A stretch of 64,000 nt of DNA from an uncultured Litoreibacter sp. (GCA_947504205.1 CANNGL010000002.1:248001-312000), one strand, 5' to 3'; positions 43,751 to 53,532 are shown, counted from the stretch's first letter. Numbers and translations: made by a program. Notes: generated from the sequence alone by a model not told the origin.

Positions 43751-46497
43751 CAGTTGCCCAACCTGTCCAAAAGGGCCGGGACATGCACTTGGTCCGACTT
43801 ATAATTCCCGGTCAGCACGTGCATGACCAGATTGATCCCGAACCGGATTGCGAGTTCTCTTTGACGTTCTCCCCCAAAACCTCGTCCGACGCGATAAAGT
43901 GGCAAGCCACGTGCATCCAGAGCCCAGGCAGAAGCCCAGTCATTCCCGCCAATCAAGATCGGCGTGACACCATCGTTTAGATTCCGAAACGGCAAGCCCT
44001 CGACTTGTTCCGCATCAGCGGGCGCAGCCTCAACCCAGACTTCCCGACTGGTGTGACGGCCCGGAAAATCCTGAAGCAAATAGAATGTTCGCGTCAGCAC
44101 ATGATCAATCGGAATCGTTTCCAAAGCAGGAATATCCAGCGGTCGCGCCAGTTCCTGCAGTTTTCGAGCTTCCGCCGTCGATGAGCCAAAGCCACCGATA
44201 TTGCCGTCACGCGTATCAAAGACAATCATCCCGCCAGACCGCAAATAGCGGTTGAGTTTGGCATAAGCCTCAGCCGAAGGCGTGGGTTGCCGCTCGCTAA
44301 TGGGCCAGTAGATCAATGGGAAAAAGGACAACTCATCCGTTTCCAGATCAACGCCAAGCGGCTCGGCAGGCTCGACGGACGTTCGATTGAACAGGTGTTG
44401 GGACAGACCCGAAAGCCCCTCTCGACTCAACCGATCCAGTTGTCCCTCCCCCGTTTCCACATAGGCCAATACAACCTCAGCCGTTGCTTCCAACGCACGG
44501 ATATCCGAATCCTCCTGCGCTTGCCCTGTCTGCGGTGCGAAAAGAGCCAGCCCTGCGATCACTGCGACAGCGCCCCGCATCGGACGCAACCGCCCCGCCA
44601 ACCAGAGGGACGCAATCGCATCGATGATCAGCAGCACCAAAGACAAGGACAGCAACGGCCCCATCAATGGAAGAGGTTCTGTCACCGTCATGCCCTCAAT
44701 CGTCACGGTCTCTGGCCATTGCGCGGGCGCAAGCGTGTCGTCTCGACCAAAGACGTTCAAAGCAACGCGTCGATCGTCGCCTGCGTACAAGCCCGGCGGC
44801 ATCAATGGACCAAGCTCTGCTGCGGCTATTTTCTCACCCGGCACTCCAGCCAATGTGTCAGCGCGCCGAACGGTGCCGAAGGCGTCCAGAACGTCCTCCG
44901 CGGTCCAGACCGTTCCTGCCAAATCCTCGGCCGACAAGTCCGCCGGGCGGGTTGAGATGGCCAATCGTTCCAACATCTGAACGAACAATCCTGAAAGCGG
45001 CAGTGTCGACCATTCCGCATTAGCTGTGACGTGGAACAAGATAACCTGCCCTTCGCCGAGAGCCGCGCGCGTTACCAAGGGTGTGCCATCGGCAAGAGAA
45101 GCAATCGTGCGTTCGGCCAAGGTCGGATCAGGTTCAGCTACAACTTGGCTGACAACCTCAATATCGTCAGGGACGGACAAACCGAAGAAGGGGCTGTCCT
45201 GCGTGAAAGGTCTTAGTCGCTTGGGTTCGCCCCAACTCATCGCACCACCCACGCTTCTGCCACCTGCCCGCAATCGCACCGGCAAAAGGGGGTCATCAGG
45301 ATCAAAGTCGGCCGCCGCTGTGCGCGGACCGGCAAAGCGCACCAGCATACCGCCATCTTCTATCCATGCGGTTAAGCGTTCAGCTTCCGCGGTCGAAACG
45401 GTTGCGATATCGGCAAAGATGATAGCATCGGGGCTCGCCAATAGCGCATCAACCAAAGGAGCCTCTATCAAATCAGCGGTCGGAACCAAGGCCCTGTTCA
45501 GGTAGTAAAGCGGCGACAGCAAATCTGTCGCTTCGGAGTCCTCACGACCTGCCAGAAGCGCGATCTCTCGGCGCTTGAGTGAGTCGTCACTCAGCGTGAC
45601 CGCTCCGGCGGACCGGATGCCCTCCAGCTCAAACCTGCGCACGCGATTGCGCAATTCGGCTGGCAGAGCCAGGGTCAAATCCGTCGTGACCGCACCCTCT
45701 TCGAATTCTAGAAGCTCCCGCGCCAACACCTGTTCAGCGCCGCTCGGATCGGGCCCCAAGGCAACCAGCACCATCTCACGTGCTCCCGCGCCGATGGCCC
45801 GATGCGCCGTCAGAACGATGTCGCCATCCTCGAAGCGTGCGGGCGACAACGCAAAGGCTGGCCGTGGGCTTTCAATCACGGTCACTACGCCGGCATCGGC
45901 TAAGATGTTGCTCAGGCCTTCGCGGCCCTCTCGCGCCAAACCGTCACTGAACCAAATCGTTTCAAAAGATTGACCGTCCAAGGTCTCAGCCCAACCACTG
46001 AGATCGCCGGCCGCCCACGGATTAGGCTGCAGCCCCCCGATCGCCGCTTGAACAGTGTCAGCGGTCTGAAACACAGGGCCCTCTGGGGGCAAATCAGTCA
46101 ACGAGACAACAGCCACAGGCCGCGCATCGCGCCCCGCATCTGCAACTATTCCTTCAAGCCTATCAATCCGGGCCGGCCAGTCCCGCGCCGAGGCCCAAGA
46201 TCCATCCATAATGACCAGTAGGTTGCCGCGACCGGGGACACGCTCGTCAGGGTTGAGCACAGGACCGGCGAAGCCAATAATCGCCGCGGCAAGAGCCAAC
46301 ATCCGCAGCATCAGCAGCCACCAAGGGGTTTTATCCGTCTGATTCTCATCATCCCGAAGGCCAAACAGCAGGGCGATGCCCGGAAACCTGCGACGTATTG
46401 GGGATGGGGGGACAGCCCGGAGAAGCCACCACAAGATCGGCAAGGCGATCAACGCCGTCAGCAAAAGCGGCGTGCTAAAGGCGATTGCCCCGATCAC
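43750..46497 (-). CDS. BatA-domain / DUF4159 membrane protein
   Basis: 915 residues from GTG 46497, which makes a GTGA overlap with the DUF58 stop; the frame is open for 29 more codons upstream as shadow. N-terminal BatA-type domain (AFSTPLLLTALIALPILWWL, then RRRFPGIALLFGL), a degenerate VWA segment (NLLVIMDGSWASARDWPARI), a span near 680, and a C-terminal DUF4159 domain (FFPLIYWPISERQPTPS, GGMIVFDTRDGNIGGFG). Inner-membrane protein with large periplasmic parts. Confidence 0.88.
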   Translation of the reverse strand: MIGAIAFSTPLLLTALIALPILWWLLRAVPPSPIRRRFPGIALLFGLRDDENQTDKTPWWLLMLRMLALAAAIIGFAGPVLNPDERVPGRGNLLVIMDGSWASARDWPARIDRLEGIVADAGRDARPVAVVSLTDLPPEGPVFQTADTVQAAIGGLQPNPWAAGDLSGWAETLDGQSFETIWFSDGLAREGREGLSNILADAGVVTVIESPRPAFALSPARFEDGDIVLTAHRAIGAGAREMVLVALGPDPSGAEQVLARELLEFEEGAVTTDLTLALPAELRNRVRRFELEGIRSAGAVTLSDDSLKRREIALLAGREDSEATDLLSPLYYLNRALVPTADLIEAPLVDALLASPDAIIFADIATVSTAEAERLTAWIEDGGMLVRFAGPRTAAADFDPDDPLLPVRLRAGGRSVGGAMSWGEPKRLRPFTQDSPFFGLSVPDDIEVVSQVVAEPDPTLAERTIASLADGTPLVTRAALGEGQVILFHVTANAEWSTLPLSGLFVQMLERLAISTRPADLSAEDLAGTVWTAEDVLDAFGTVRRADTLAGVPGEKIAAAELGPLMPPGLYAGDDRRVALNVFGRDDTLAPAQWPETVTIEGMTVTEPLPLMGPLLSLSLVLLIIDAIASLWLAGRLRPMRGAVAVIAGLALFAPQTGQAQEDSDIRALEATAEVVLAYVETGEGQLDRLSREGLSGLSQHLFNRTSVEPAEPLGVDLETDELSFFPLIYWPISERQPTPSAEAYAKLNRYLRSGGMIVFDTRDGNIGGFGSSTAEARKLQELARPLDIPALETIPIDHVLTRTFYLLQDFPGRHTSREVWVEAAPADAEQVEGLPFRNLNDGVTPILIGGNDWASAWALDARGLPLYRVGRGFGGERQRELAIRFGINLVMHVLTGNYKSDQVHVPALLDRLGN

Positions 46498-47390
46498 CGC
46501 ATGGCCCCTTTGTCCAAGGTTCCGAACAACCACAAAATAGCCTTCGTCGCCGCCTGATCTGTGTGGTGGGTGTGAAATTGCCAACCTGTGCGGCGCGTGA
46601 CTTCTTTGAGTTGAGCTTTGCGCTCCGCCAGTCTGTCGAGGTATTTATTTTTCAGACCGGACGCTTTCAGCGTTTCAAATGACTGACCACCGGACATCGT
46701 TTCAAAAACCGTGCGACCGTCATAGGGAAATGCCTCCTCATCCGGGTCCAGCACTTGCACCAAGGCTCCCTTCACACCCCGATCTGCGGCGCGGGTTAAG
46801 GTAGCGATGGTTTCGCTTGGATCGCCCAGAAAGTCTGACAAAAACACAGCGCGCGATCCAGCTGGAAGCACCCTTGCATTCGGAGCACCGTAATCAGCCT
46901 CCCCGGCAGGCGCCATCAAATGCCCAGCAATTCGCTGCAGCTGTGCTTCTCCACGCCGCGGTGGCGTACCCCGGTTGGCCAAGCCAAATCGCTCTCCACC
47001 CTTGTTGAGCAGGACGGCCAAGGCCAACGCCAAAACGCGGGCCCGATGCCCTTTGCTCGGGCGATTATCACCCCCCGAAAACGTCATCGATAGACCATCA
47101 TCAACCCAAAGCATCACCGATTGCGCGGCCTGCCACTCCTTCTGGCGGACGAAATGGGCATCTGAACGGGCTGAGCGGCGCCAGTCGATCATCCGTAAGC
47201 CGTCGCCTTGCTCAGCCGGTCTATACTGCCAAAACTCATCGCCCATACCGGCGCGCCTGCGCCCGTGATCACCAAGCAGCACTGTTGCGGCCAAATGCTC
47301 CGCCTGCGCCAGAAGCGCCGGATAGGCAGAGGCATGCGCCTCAGCGCGGTGCCGTAAGCTTGCGGGCGTTGAGGCCGGGTCTGTGTTCAT
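46494..47390 (-). CDS. DUF58 domain protein
   Basis: 298 residues. YRPAEQGDGLRMIDWRRSARSD is the DUF58 core; MLWVDDGLSMTFSG is the VWA-like MIDAS region. ATG overlaps the MoxR stop by 4 nt. In this family the protein works with the MoxR ATPase, possibly to assemble membrane or periplasmic complexes. Confidence 0.9.
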   Translation of the reverse strand: MNTDPASTPASLRHRAEAHASAYPALLAQAEHLAATVLLGDHGRRRAGMGDEFWQYRPAEQGDGLRMIDWRRSARSDAHFVRQKEWQAAQSVMLWVDDGLSMTFSGGDNRPSKGHRARVLALALAVLLNKGGERFGLANRGTPPRRGEAQLQRIAGHLMAPAGEADYGAPNARVLPAGSRAVFLSDFLGDPSETIATLTRAADRGVKGALVQVLDPDEEAFPYDGRTVFETMSGGQSFETLKASGLKNKYLDRLAERKAQLKEVTRRTGWQFHTHHTDQAATKAILWLFGTLDKGAMR

Positions 47391-48394
47391 GCAGCCACTT
47401 TCGGCGCCGTCTTGTGGGCAACCGTATCGGCAATAACATCGTTAAGATGACGCCCCTCGGCCCGTGCGGCAAAGCTCAGAGCCATACGGTGTGACAAAAC
47501 AGGTTCGGCCATCTCCGCCACATCTTCGACGGACGGCGCAAGACGTCCCTGAAGCAAGGCGCGTGCGCGCACCGTCAGCATCAGCGCCTGCGCGGCACGG
47601 GGCCCCGGCCCCCAAGAGACGGTTTCACGCACCAAATCAGTGGCTTCTTCCGCTTCAGGACGGCAGGCGCGGACGAGATCAAGAATTTGTTCAACAACAC
47701 CGTCACCCACGGGCATCCGGCGCACGATGCTTTGCGCGGTCATCAGCTCTTCAGGAGCAAAGACTTTGATCGCCTCCTCGGTGACATTGCCAGTTGTTGC
47801 CAACAGGATGTCGCGTTCGGTGTCGCGATCCGGATAATCGACCCGGATCTGGATCAGGAAGCGGTCCAGCTGGGCCTCCGGTAAGGGGTAAGTACCTTCT
47901 TGCTCGATCGGGTTTTGCGTTGCGAGCACATGAAACGGGGCGGGCAACGGGTGGTTGACCCCTGCAACGGCGACTGAACGCTCCTGCATTGCCTGTAACA
48001 AGGCGGATTGGGTGCGTGGGCTGGCACGGTTAATCTCGTCAGCCATCAAGAGCTGCGCAAAGATTGGCCCCTCAATATAGCGGAATGACCGTGCGCCATC
48101 GGCACCGGTCTCCAAAACCTCGGAGCCCAGAATATCAGCAGGCATCAAGTCCGGTGTGAACTGCACGCGGCTGGTCGACAGTCCCATCACAGTCGACAGC
48201 GTATCGACCAACAGCGTCTTGCCCAGTCCCGGCAACCCCATCAGAAGCGCGTGGCCCCCTGAGAGCAGAGCAATCAGCGATAAGTCCACTACATCACGCT
48301 GGCCGACAATCTTCTTGGCGATACTTTCGCGAGCGGCGCCCAGTTTCGCGCCCAGCGCCTCGATTTCCGCAACCAAGTTTTCGCTCTCAGCCAT
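47387..48394 (-). CDS. MoxR-family AAA+ ATPase
   Basis: 335 residues. Walker A GLPGLGKT at residues 53-60, Walker B LLMADEINRASPRTQSALLQ, sensor-1 VLATQNPIEQEGTYPLPEAQ, arginine finger LDRFLIQIRV. Chaperone-like ATPase of the MoxR group. First gene of the MoxR-DUF58-DUF4159-GATase operon. Confidence 0.95.
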   Translation of the reverse strand: MAESENLVAEIEALGAKLGAARESIAKKIVGQRDVVDLSLIALLSGGHALLMGLPGLGKTLLVDTLSTVMGLSTSRVQFTPDLMPADILGSEVLETGADGARSFRYIEGPIFAQLLMADEINRASPRTQSALLQAMQERSVAVAGVNHPLPAPFHVLATQNPIEQEGTYPLPEAQLDRFLIQIRVDYPDRDTERDILLATTGNVTEEAIKVFAPEELMTAQSIVRRMPVGDGVVEQILDLVRACRPEAEEATDLVRETVSWGPGPRAAQALMLTVRARALLQGRLAPSVEDVAEMAEPVLSHRMALSFAARAEGRHLNDVIADTVAHKTAPKVAA

Positions 48395-48420
48395 GACATT
48401 CTCTCCTTACCGCCTATACT
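48393..48420 (+). promoter_or_regulatory. Candidate promoter of the DUF1285 gene
   Basis: ATGACA (48393-48398), 16-nt spacer, TATACT (48415-48420), 26 nt upstream of the DUF1285 start. The -10 lies in a small palindrome TATAC/GTATA (48415-48427) in the divergent region with MoxR. Confidence 0.45.
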
Positions 48421-48446
48421 GCGTATAAAGGCAGATATCGCGAAAG

Positions 48447-49052
48447 ATGAGAATGGCAAAAGGAACTGATGCACAAAAGCTTGAGCTTCCGTCAGCGGAA
48501 AGCATCGCAGCCAGCGCGCAAGAAGTCGCAAAGGGCGGAATGCCGCCGGTTGAAAAGTGGAATCCCCCCTTTTGCGGCGATCTCGATATGCGCATCGCGC
48601 GGGACGGCACTTGGTTTTATCTTGGAACACCGATCGGGCGCGCCGGTCTGGTGAAATTGTTCTCTTCAATCATCCGTAAGGATGGCGATGACTATTTTCT
48701 GGTTACGCCCGTCGAAAAAGTCGGCATCACAGTCGACGATGCACCCTTTGTCGCCGTTGATTTCAACGTGGCCGGCGAAGGCAAAACCCAGAAGCTGCGT
48801 TTTGAGACCCACGTCGGTGATTACTGCATCGCTGGTCCGGAACACCCGATCCGCGTGGCCTATGACGACAGCGGAGAGCCATCACCCTATGTTCTTGTGC
48901 GCCGCAATCTTGAAGCGCTGATTGATCGTAAGAGCTTCTATCGTCTGGTTGATATAGGCACACATGAGACCCATGAGGAGGAAAGCTGGTTTGGCCTTTG
49001 GTCCTCGGAGACCTTTTTTCCAATCATCAAAAGCGCTGATCTGCCCGCATGA
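48447..49052 (+). CDS. DUF1285 domain protein
   Basis: 201 residues. PPVEKWNPPFCGDLDMRIAR, GTWFYLGTPIGRAGLVKLFS and DDYFLVTPVEKVGITVDDAP are DUF1285 signatures. Soluble; function unknown. Divergent from MoxR, an arrangement seen repeatedly in Rhodobacteraceae, which suggests a functional link. Confidence 0.88.
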   Translation: MRMAKGTDAQKLELPSAESIAASAQEVAKGGMPPVEKWNPPFCGDLDMRIARDGTWFYLGTPIGRAGLVKLFSSIIRKDGDDYFLVTPVEKVGITVDDAPFVAVDFNVAGEGKTQKLRFETHVGDYCIAGPEHPIRVAYDDSGEPSPYVLVRRNLEALIDRKSFYRLVDIGTHETHEEESWFGLWSSETFFPIIKSADLPA

Positions 49053-49126
49053 TCACTGCTGACATAATGCTGTCAGCAGGCCCTTGCCATATAGCTGCCA
49101 TCAACAATCTGATGGAGCATTTTGAA

Positions 49127-49501
49127 ATGGCTGATATTCCCGAGCATGCAGTTGTCTGGGCTGAAATCCCAGTTACAAATCTGACCAAAGCAGTGGCTTT
49201 CTATACGAAGGTGTTGGAGGTCGAACCAGTGATGAACACTGACGGGCCACAGCCAATTGCGATTTTCAACAACAAGGACCACGTGACTGGTGTTGCGGGT
49301 CACATTTATGAAGGCAAGCCTGCCAGAGGTGTCGGGCCGACGGTGCATCTCGCCGTAAGCGGCACCGTGGAAGATGCCCGCGACCGCGTCTTTGATGCAG
49401 GCGGCACTTCCGAAGGTGATCCGGTCGCCATCCCAGCAGGTCGGTTCATCTATTGTCAGGATCCCGATGGAAACTCGATCGGCCTGTTCGAGGGCACCTG
49501 A
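49127..49501 (+). CDS. VOC-family (glyoxalase-like) protein
   Basis: 124 residues from ATG 49127. One beta-alpha-beta-beta-beta pair: AVVWAEIPVTNLTKAVAFYT and FIYCQDPDGNSIGLFEG. Small VOC proteins of this form are metal-binding lyases or resistance proteins; substrate unknown. It is followed 3 nt after its stop by the WYL regulator gene. Confidence 0.87.
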   Translation: MADIPEHAVVWAEIPVTNLTKAVAFYTKVLEVEPVMNTDGPQPIAIFNNKDHVTGVAGHIYEGKPARGVGPTVHLAVSGTVEDARDRVFDAGGTSEGDPVAIPAGRFIYCQDPDGNSIGLFEGT

Positions 49502-49504
49502 TCC

Positions 49505-50200
49505 ATGCGACGAGCCGACCGCCTATTTCAGATCGTCCAGATCTTGCGAGGCGGTCGGCTGACCACTGCGGCCGATTTGTCCGAAACGCTCGAAGTTTCC
49601 AAGCGCACTATCTATCGCGACATTGCAGATCTGATGGCCAACCGTGTGCCAATCGAAGGCGAGGCCGGGCTGGGCTACATGATGCGCGACGGCTACGACC
49701 TGCCGCCTTTGATGTTTACGCAGGAAGAAGTCATCGCTCTTGTGGCCGGGGCGCGGCTGCTCAAAGCCTTCGGTGGCACCGCAATGGCGCTCGGCGCGGT
49801 CAATGCTCTGAACAAGATTGAGACCGTTCTTCCCGGCGAAGCGCTTAATCGGGCCAGATCGGTAAATATTCACGCCGTAAACCCGGAGGGGATGTCTGAT
49901 GAGTTGCGCGCCAATATCGACATCCTGGAATCCTACGTGGATCAGCTTCAGCGCGTAACCTTCAGGTATTCCGACAAAACCGACGCGATTACTCATAGAA
50001 CGGTTCGCCCCTTGAGCGTCTGGTTCTGGGGCAGAGTTTGGACCCTCATTGCATGGTGCGAACTTCGTCAGGACTTTCGCATGTTCCGTATCGACCGCAT
50101 GTCGGACCTGTCGGCGACCGGCCACTTTGTTCCAGAAGACGGGCAATCGCTTGGCGACTTTCTTCAGCAGGAGGTTGGCGCTCACGACGCGCTCGGCTGA
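49505..50200 (+). CDS. YafY-like regulator with HTH and WYL domains
   Basis: 231 residues. N-terminal HTH (RADRLFQIVQILRGGRLTTA, SKRTIYRDIADLMANRVPIE), central helical part and C-terminal WYL domain (RPLSVWFWGRVWTLIAWCEL, FRMFRIDRMSDL). Usually a ligand-responsive repressor of neighbouring genes; the VOC gene is the natural target. Confidence 0.9.
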   Translation: MRRADRLFQIVQILRGGRLTTAADLSETLEVSKRTIYRDIADLMANRVPIEGEAGLGYMMRDGYDLPPLMFTQEEVIALVAGARLLKAFGGTAMALGAVNALNKIETVLPGEALNRARSVNIHAVNPEGMSDELRANIDILESYVDQLQRVTFRYSDKTDAITHRTVRPLSVWFWGRVWTLIAWCELRQDFRMFRIDRMSDLSATGHFVPEDGQSLGDFLQQEVGAHDALG

Positions 50201-50430
50201 CTACCGCAGACGCCGACTCGCGTATGGCGACCTCCTCGGGAAGACTTACCTGCACCAATTTCCAGCTATCACGAGCCCGTTATCTCGGTTAGCTGACGTC
50301 GCGAAATCAATCACTTACACCTACTTTAGTGCACCAATGCACAAACCTCGTTCGCGAGTGGACTATTTCTGCACCATTACGGATTGTTAGTCATTTCCCT
50401 GGGGACCACCACTCACGGAAGATTACTTTC

Positions 50431-50715
50431 ATGACCCGTAGCCTACTCGCACTCGTTGTTTTCAGTGCAGTCACATCCGCGCTGATGTCCGCTATCGTTT
50501 GCGGCGTGATGACCTACAAGATGTCAGGCCTGAACGCGGCCTTTATGCATATATGGCTCGGAGGGTGGACCACCGCCTGGCCTGTCGCCTTCTCTGTGAT
50601 TTTGTTGGCTGGGCCGCTCATTCGCAAATTCACCTATCGCGCCTGTAAATGCCCGATGGCTGTTCCCACTGACACAGATAAGGGTAAAAAAGCACCGGTC
50701 TTATCTCGAAACTAG
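50431..50715 (+). CDS. DUF2798 membrane protein
   Basis: 94 residues from ATG 50431, CACGGAAGATTACTTTC upstream. Two spans (about 5-27 and 43-65) with SALMSAIVCGVMTYKMSGL and WTTAWPVAFSVILLAGPLI, typical of DUF2798. The 230-bp gap before it contains only a small palindrome GTGCA/TGCAC at 50329-50342; the 140-bp gap after it holds nothing I recognise. Confidence 0.82.
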   Translation: MTRSLLALVVFSAVTSALMSAIVCGVMTYKMSGLNAAFMHIWLGGWTTAWPVAFSVILLAGPLIRKFTYRACKCPMAVPTDTDKGKKAPVLSRN

Positions 50716-50855
50716 CCCACACGTAGGAAATCGAGAGGGACAAACAAGCAGCACGCGCATCGCCCTCACGCTTGCCAGATTACATATCCCATTGCATGCT
50801 CTCCCATATTCCAAGGGATTGCGGTGCAGCGAAATCTGCAACGCGCTGTATTTGA

Positions 50856-51902
50856 ATGATTGCTTTACCTGCCTATCACAAGGTGCAAATCGCGCCGAAA
50901 TACCTTTGCATCATCGCGCTGCCGCTGATGGTTCTGACTTTTTCAGAGCTGCTTCTGAGTTTCTTTGGCGATCCCAATCTCATGCTTCCAGGCGGTGCGG
51001 ATGTGACGTTCGATCCCGTCGTAGAGTTGTCTGCGCGTTACAAGTTTCTCGCGGCCTATATGTTCTATGCCATCATAGCGATCCTGCTGACTGCGATCTT
51101 CTTGTGCGAGCTTTTCGCCCGCCACACGCGCCGGTCGATGATCAATGTGGCCATTGGCTTTGTGGCGACGGCCCTGTTCAGCATGATTTTCTCGCATATC
51201 GAGCCAAGCTATCTGCGTAGCTTCGAAGACTACCAGTTGCTGAGCAAGGACCTGTTCGTCGGCGCTCTCAGTCCCGGACAGGTGCCCTACTGCGCCAGTG
51301 ACGGACCCAACGTGGCAATCTGCGGTGATACTCAAGCCTTCCACGCCATGGACCTGCTGACCGAAAGCACCAATCATTTTGCCATTGTCAGCTCTGCGGC
51401 AATCGTCATCGGCATGATCCTGGCGCTGTCTACTCCGGTTGATCCCGCGACTGGCAGCGCGGCCATGCTGATCGAAGCAAACGCGCTGGTTTATGCACAA
51501 AGTATTGTGAAGCGTTACCTCTACTTCGCGGGCCTGTTGCTGAGCGCCGGTATGATCATGGGTGTCGCCTGGATGAGTTGGCCCGCCGATATGATCACCG
51601 ACCCCGAACTGCGCAAAGCACACTCCAAACTTGTGCAATCGATCTCACTGTTTCGCGGTACATCCTACAGTCTTCTGATCCTGTCTTATTATCTGCCGGT
51701 GTCCATCATTCTGATGCTGCGCATCGAAGTTCTCCATGCCCGCGCAGAGGACAGCAAGGACAAGACCATTCCTGACAAAATCGGTGGCTTCGGTATTGAT
51801 CGCATCGCTTCAACGGACTCGCTCAAAGCAATCATTGCGATCCTTTCCCCCATTCTGGCGGGCGCTATCGGTTCCTTCGTGGACGTTGCAAAATTTCTCT
51901 GA
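50856..51902 (+). CDS. Multi-spanning membrane protein of unknown function
   Basis: 348 residues with about seven membrane spans (e.g. IIALPLMVLTFSELLLSFFG, FLAAYMFYAIIAILLTAIFL, NVAIGFVATALFSMIF, SSAAIVIGMILAL). A periplasmic loop carries two cysteines (VPYCASDG, AICGDTQAF). No family recognised. Ribosome-binding site is poor, so the true start may be a little further in. Confidence 0.72.
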   Translation: MIALPAYHKVQIAPKYLCIIALPLMVLTFSELLLSFFGDPNLMLPGGADVTFDPVVELSARYKFLAAYMFYAIIAILLTAIFLCELFARHTRRSMINVAIGFVATALFSMIFSHIEPSYLRSFEDYQLLSKDLFVGALSPGQVPYCASDGPNVAICGDTQAFHAMDLLTESTNHFAIVSSAAIVIGMILALSTPVDPATGSAAMLIEANALVYAQSIVKRYLYFAGLLLSAGMIMGVAWMSWPADMITDPELRKAHSKLVQSISLFRGTSYSLLILSYYLPVSIILMLRIEVLHARAEDSKDKTIPDKIGGFGIDRIASTDSLKAIIAILSPILAGAIGSFVDVAKFL

Positions 51903-51965
51903 AAGCCTTGTCTTCCGAGCGGCTCGCGCCAATTCTTGAGTAAGCAAAAGACACAGGGAAACTGT

Positions 51966-52352
51966 ATGCCGATTGAGCCCGCTCCGTCTGTCAATGTTCA
52001 TGGCCGCCCTTTGGCACCATGTTCCAACGATCCACTGACCGGCTTTTTCCGGGACGGGCATTGCAACACCTGCCTTGCCGATCAGGGCAGCCACACAGTC
52101 TGCGCCGTGATGACGGAGGAGTTCCTCGCCTTATCGAAATATCTGGGCAACGATCTCAGCACAGCCAGACCGGAGTTCCAGTTTCCTGGCCTGAAAGCCG
52201 GTGATCAGTGGTGCCTCTGTGCAGGCCGTTTCCTGCAAGCACATGACGAGGGGGCAGCCCCTCAGGTTAATCTCGACGCGACCCATGAAAAGGCATTGGA
52301 GATTGTTCCGTTAGAGGTTCTGGAGCTCTACGACATGTCCAAAACCGCCTGA
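51966..52352 (+). CDS. DUF2237 family protein
   Basis: 128 residues from ATG 51966 (AGGGAAACTGT upstream). NVHGRPLAPCSNDPLTGFFR, GHCNTCLADQGSHTVCAVMT, GDQWCLCAGRFLQA: the DUF2237 pattern with five conserved cysteines. Small soluble protein, function unknown. Convergent with the SPFH gene; a terminator lies between. Confidence 0.9.
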   Translation: MPIEPAPSVNVHGRPLAPCSNDPLTGFFRDGHCNTCLADQGSHTVCAVMTEEFLALSKYLGNDLSTARPEFQFPGLKAGDQWCLCAGRFLQAHDEGAAPQVNLDATHEKALEIVPLEVLELYDMSKTA

Positions 52353-52361
52353 GACTATAGC

Positions 52362-52391
52362 GAAGCCACCCGGATTTCTCCGGATGGCTTC
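52362..52391. terminator. Bidirectional terminator between DUF2237 and SPFH genes
   Basis: GAAGCCA (52362-52368) with TGGCTTC (52385-52391), and inner CCGG/CCGG, separated by a single mismatch, around the loop ATTTCT. It sits between converging stops. Confidence 0.6.
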
Positions 52392-52401
52392 ATGTCTTGT
52401 C

Positions 52402-53532
52402 TTAGTCACGCAACCGCACAAGGTCATTCATCAACCCGTCGGTCCCGCTGTGAACGGTCAAGCGCTCGACTTTGCCAGCGATGGCTTCCAGAGCTTCAAG
52501 CTCTTTCAACCGCAGCATAACAGGGTTCTCAGCCATCACCTTCGCCGTGTTCAGAAGCGACCGCGTTGCGTTCGTTTCTTCCCGACGCCGAATAACGTTG
52601 GCTTCGGCCTCTTTCTCGGCGGCCACAACACCCGTCAGAATGTCGCGCATCTCACCGGGCAGGATCACGTCTTTCAACGCAATCGCGCCCACTTCAACGC
52701 CAATTTCGGCCATCTCCGTCCGAACCGCGTCTGCAGCCTCGGCATCAACGGCGACTTTATCGGCCAGAAGCGCATCAAGCGTCAGTGCCCCCAGCGTTTT
52801 CCGGAACGCAAGTCCCAGCGCCCGGTGCAACGCGTCTTCGAAGTCCTTGACCGCCGTGACCGCTTTAACAGGGTCAGTGACCCGGAAATCAGCCGCAAGG
52901 TTCACCCGCAGCGTCACCCGGTCTTTGGTCAGGATCTCGTGACCCGTCACATCGTGCGACCGCCAACGCAGATCCACCATCTTGACGTGAAGCTTGCGTC
53001 CCGCTGTCCAGAACCGGTGAGCTCCGGACCCCAATGTCTCCATCAGTGACCCGTCGACGAAGAGCAGTCCCACATCAGTTTCTGCTACTTCGACAACAGT
53101 CATTGCACCGGTCACGCGAGCTCGCGTCAGACGCTCGCCCAGCTTAGTGTCGACCGCAAAGCCATCAGTCAGATCGATCCGTGCGATCTTCCAAGGGCCT
53201 GCCGCCGTCCAGACGACCAGCCGCGCATCAGGCCCGAGGACCTCGTTCAGACGTCCGTCACGTTCAACAATGGCAACTTCGTCGAGTCCGGTCCGAATAT
53301 CGGTCAAGTGTTCTTTGACCAGATCGGCCCGCTCCCGCATCAAAGCATCACCAAGATGAGAGACAAAGACAGCATCGCTCAGGTCGTGGCGCTCAACCAC
53401 ATCCTTGCGCCGCAAATTGTGTTCGCCGGCACCCAGAATATCCTTAATCCGACCTTTCCGGATCACGATAGCCCGCTCGGCTTCGGTCAATGTGAGCCGT
53501 TTCCGGCCCAGCAATATATCAAGCAATGTCAT
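52402..53532 (-). CDS. SPFH/Band-7 (slipin-like) protein
   Basis: 376 residues. No obvious N-terminal transmembrane span: begins TLLDILLGRKRLTLTEAERA, unlike classical slipins. SPFH core includes TKDRVTLRVNLAADFRVTDP, RALGLAFRKTLGALTLDALL and EIGVEVGAIALKDVILPGEM; the end is a coiled-coil (VVAAEKEAEANVIRRREETN). Forms membrane-associated oligomers, role unknown. Preceded by the 849-bp tRNA-like stretch. Confidence 0.88.
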   Translation of the reverse strand: MTLLDILLGRKRLTLTEAERAIVIRKGRIKDILGAGEHNLRRKDVVERHDLSDAVFVSHLGDALMRERADLVKEHLTDIRTGLDEVAIVERDGRLNEVLGPDARLVVWTAAGPWKIARIDLTDGFAVDTKLGERLTRARVTGAMTVVEVAETDVGLLFVDGSLMETLGSGAHRFWTAGRKLHVKMVDLRWRSHDVTGHEILTKDRVTLRVNLAADFRVTDPVKAVTAVKDFEDALHRALGLAFRKTLGALTLDALLADKVAVDAEAADAVRTEMAEIGVEVGAIALKDVILPGEMRDILTGVVAAEKEAEANVIRRREETNATRSLLNTAKVMAENPVMLRLKELEALEAIAGKVERLTVHSGTDGLMNDLVRLRD

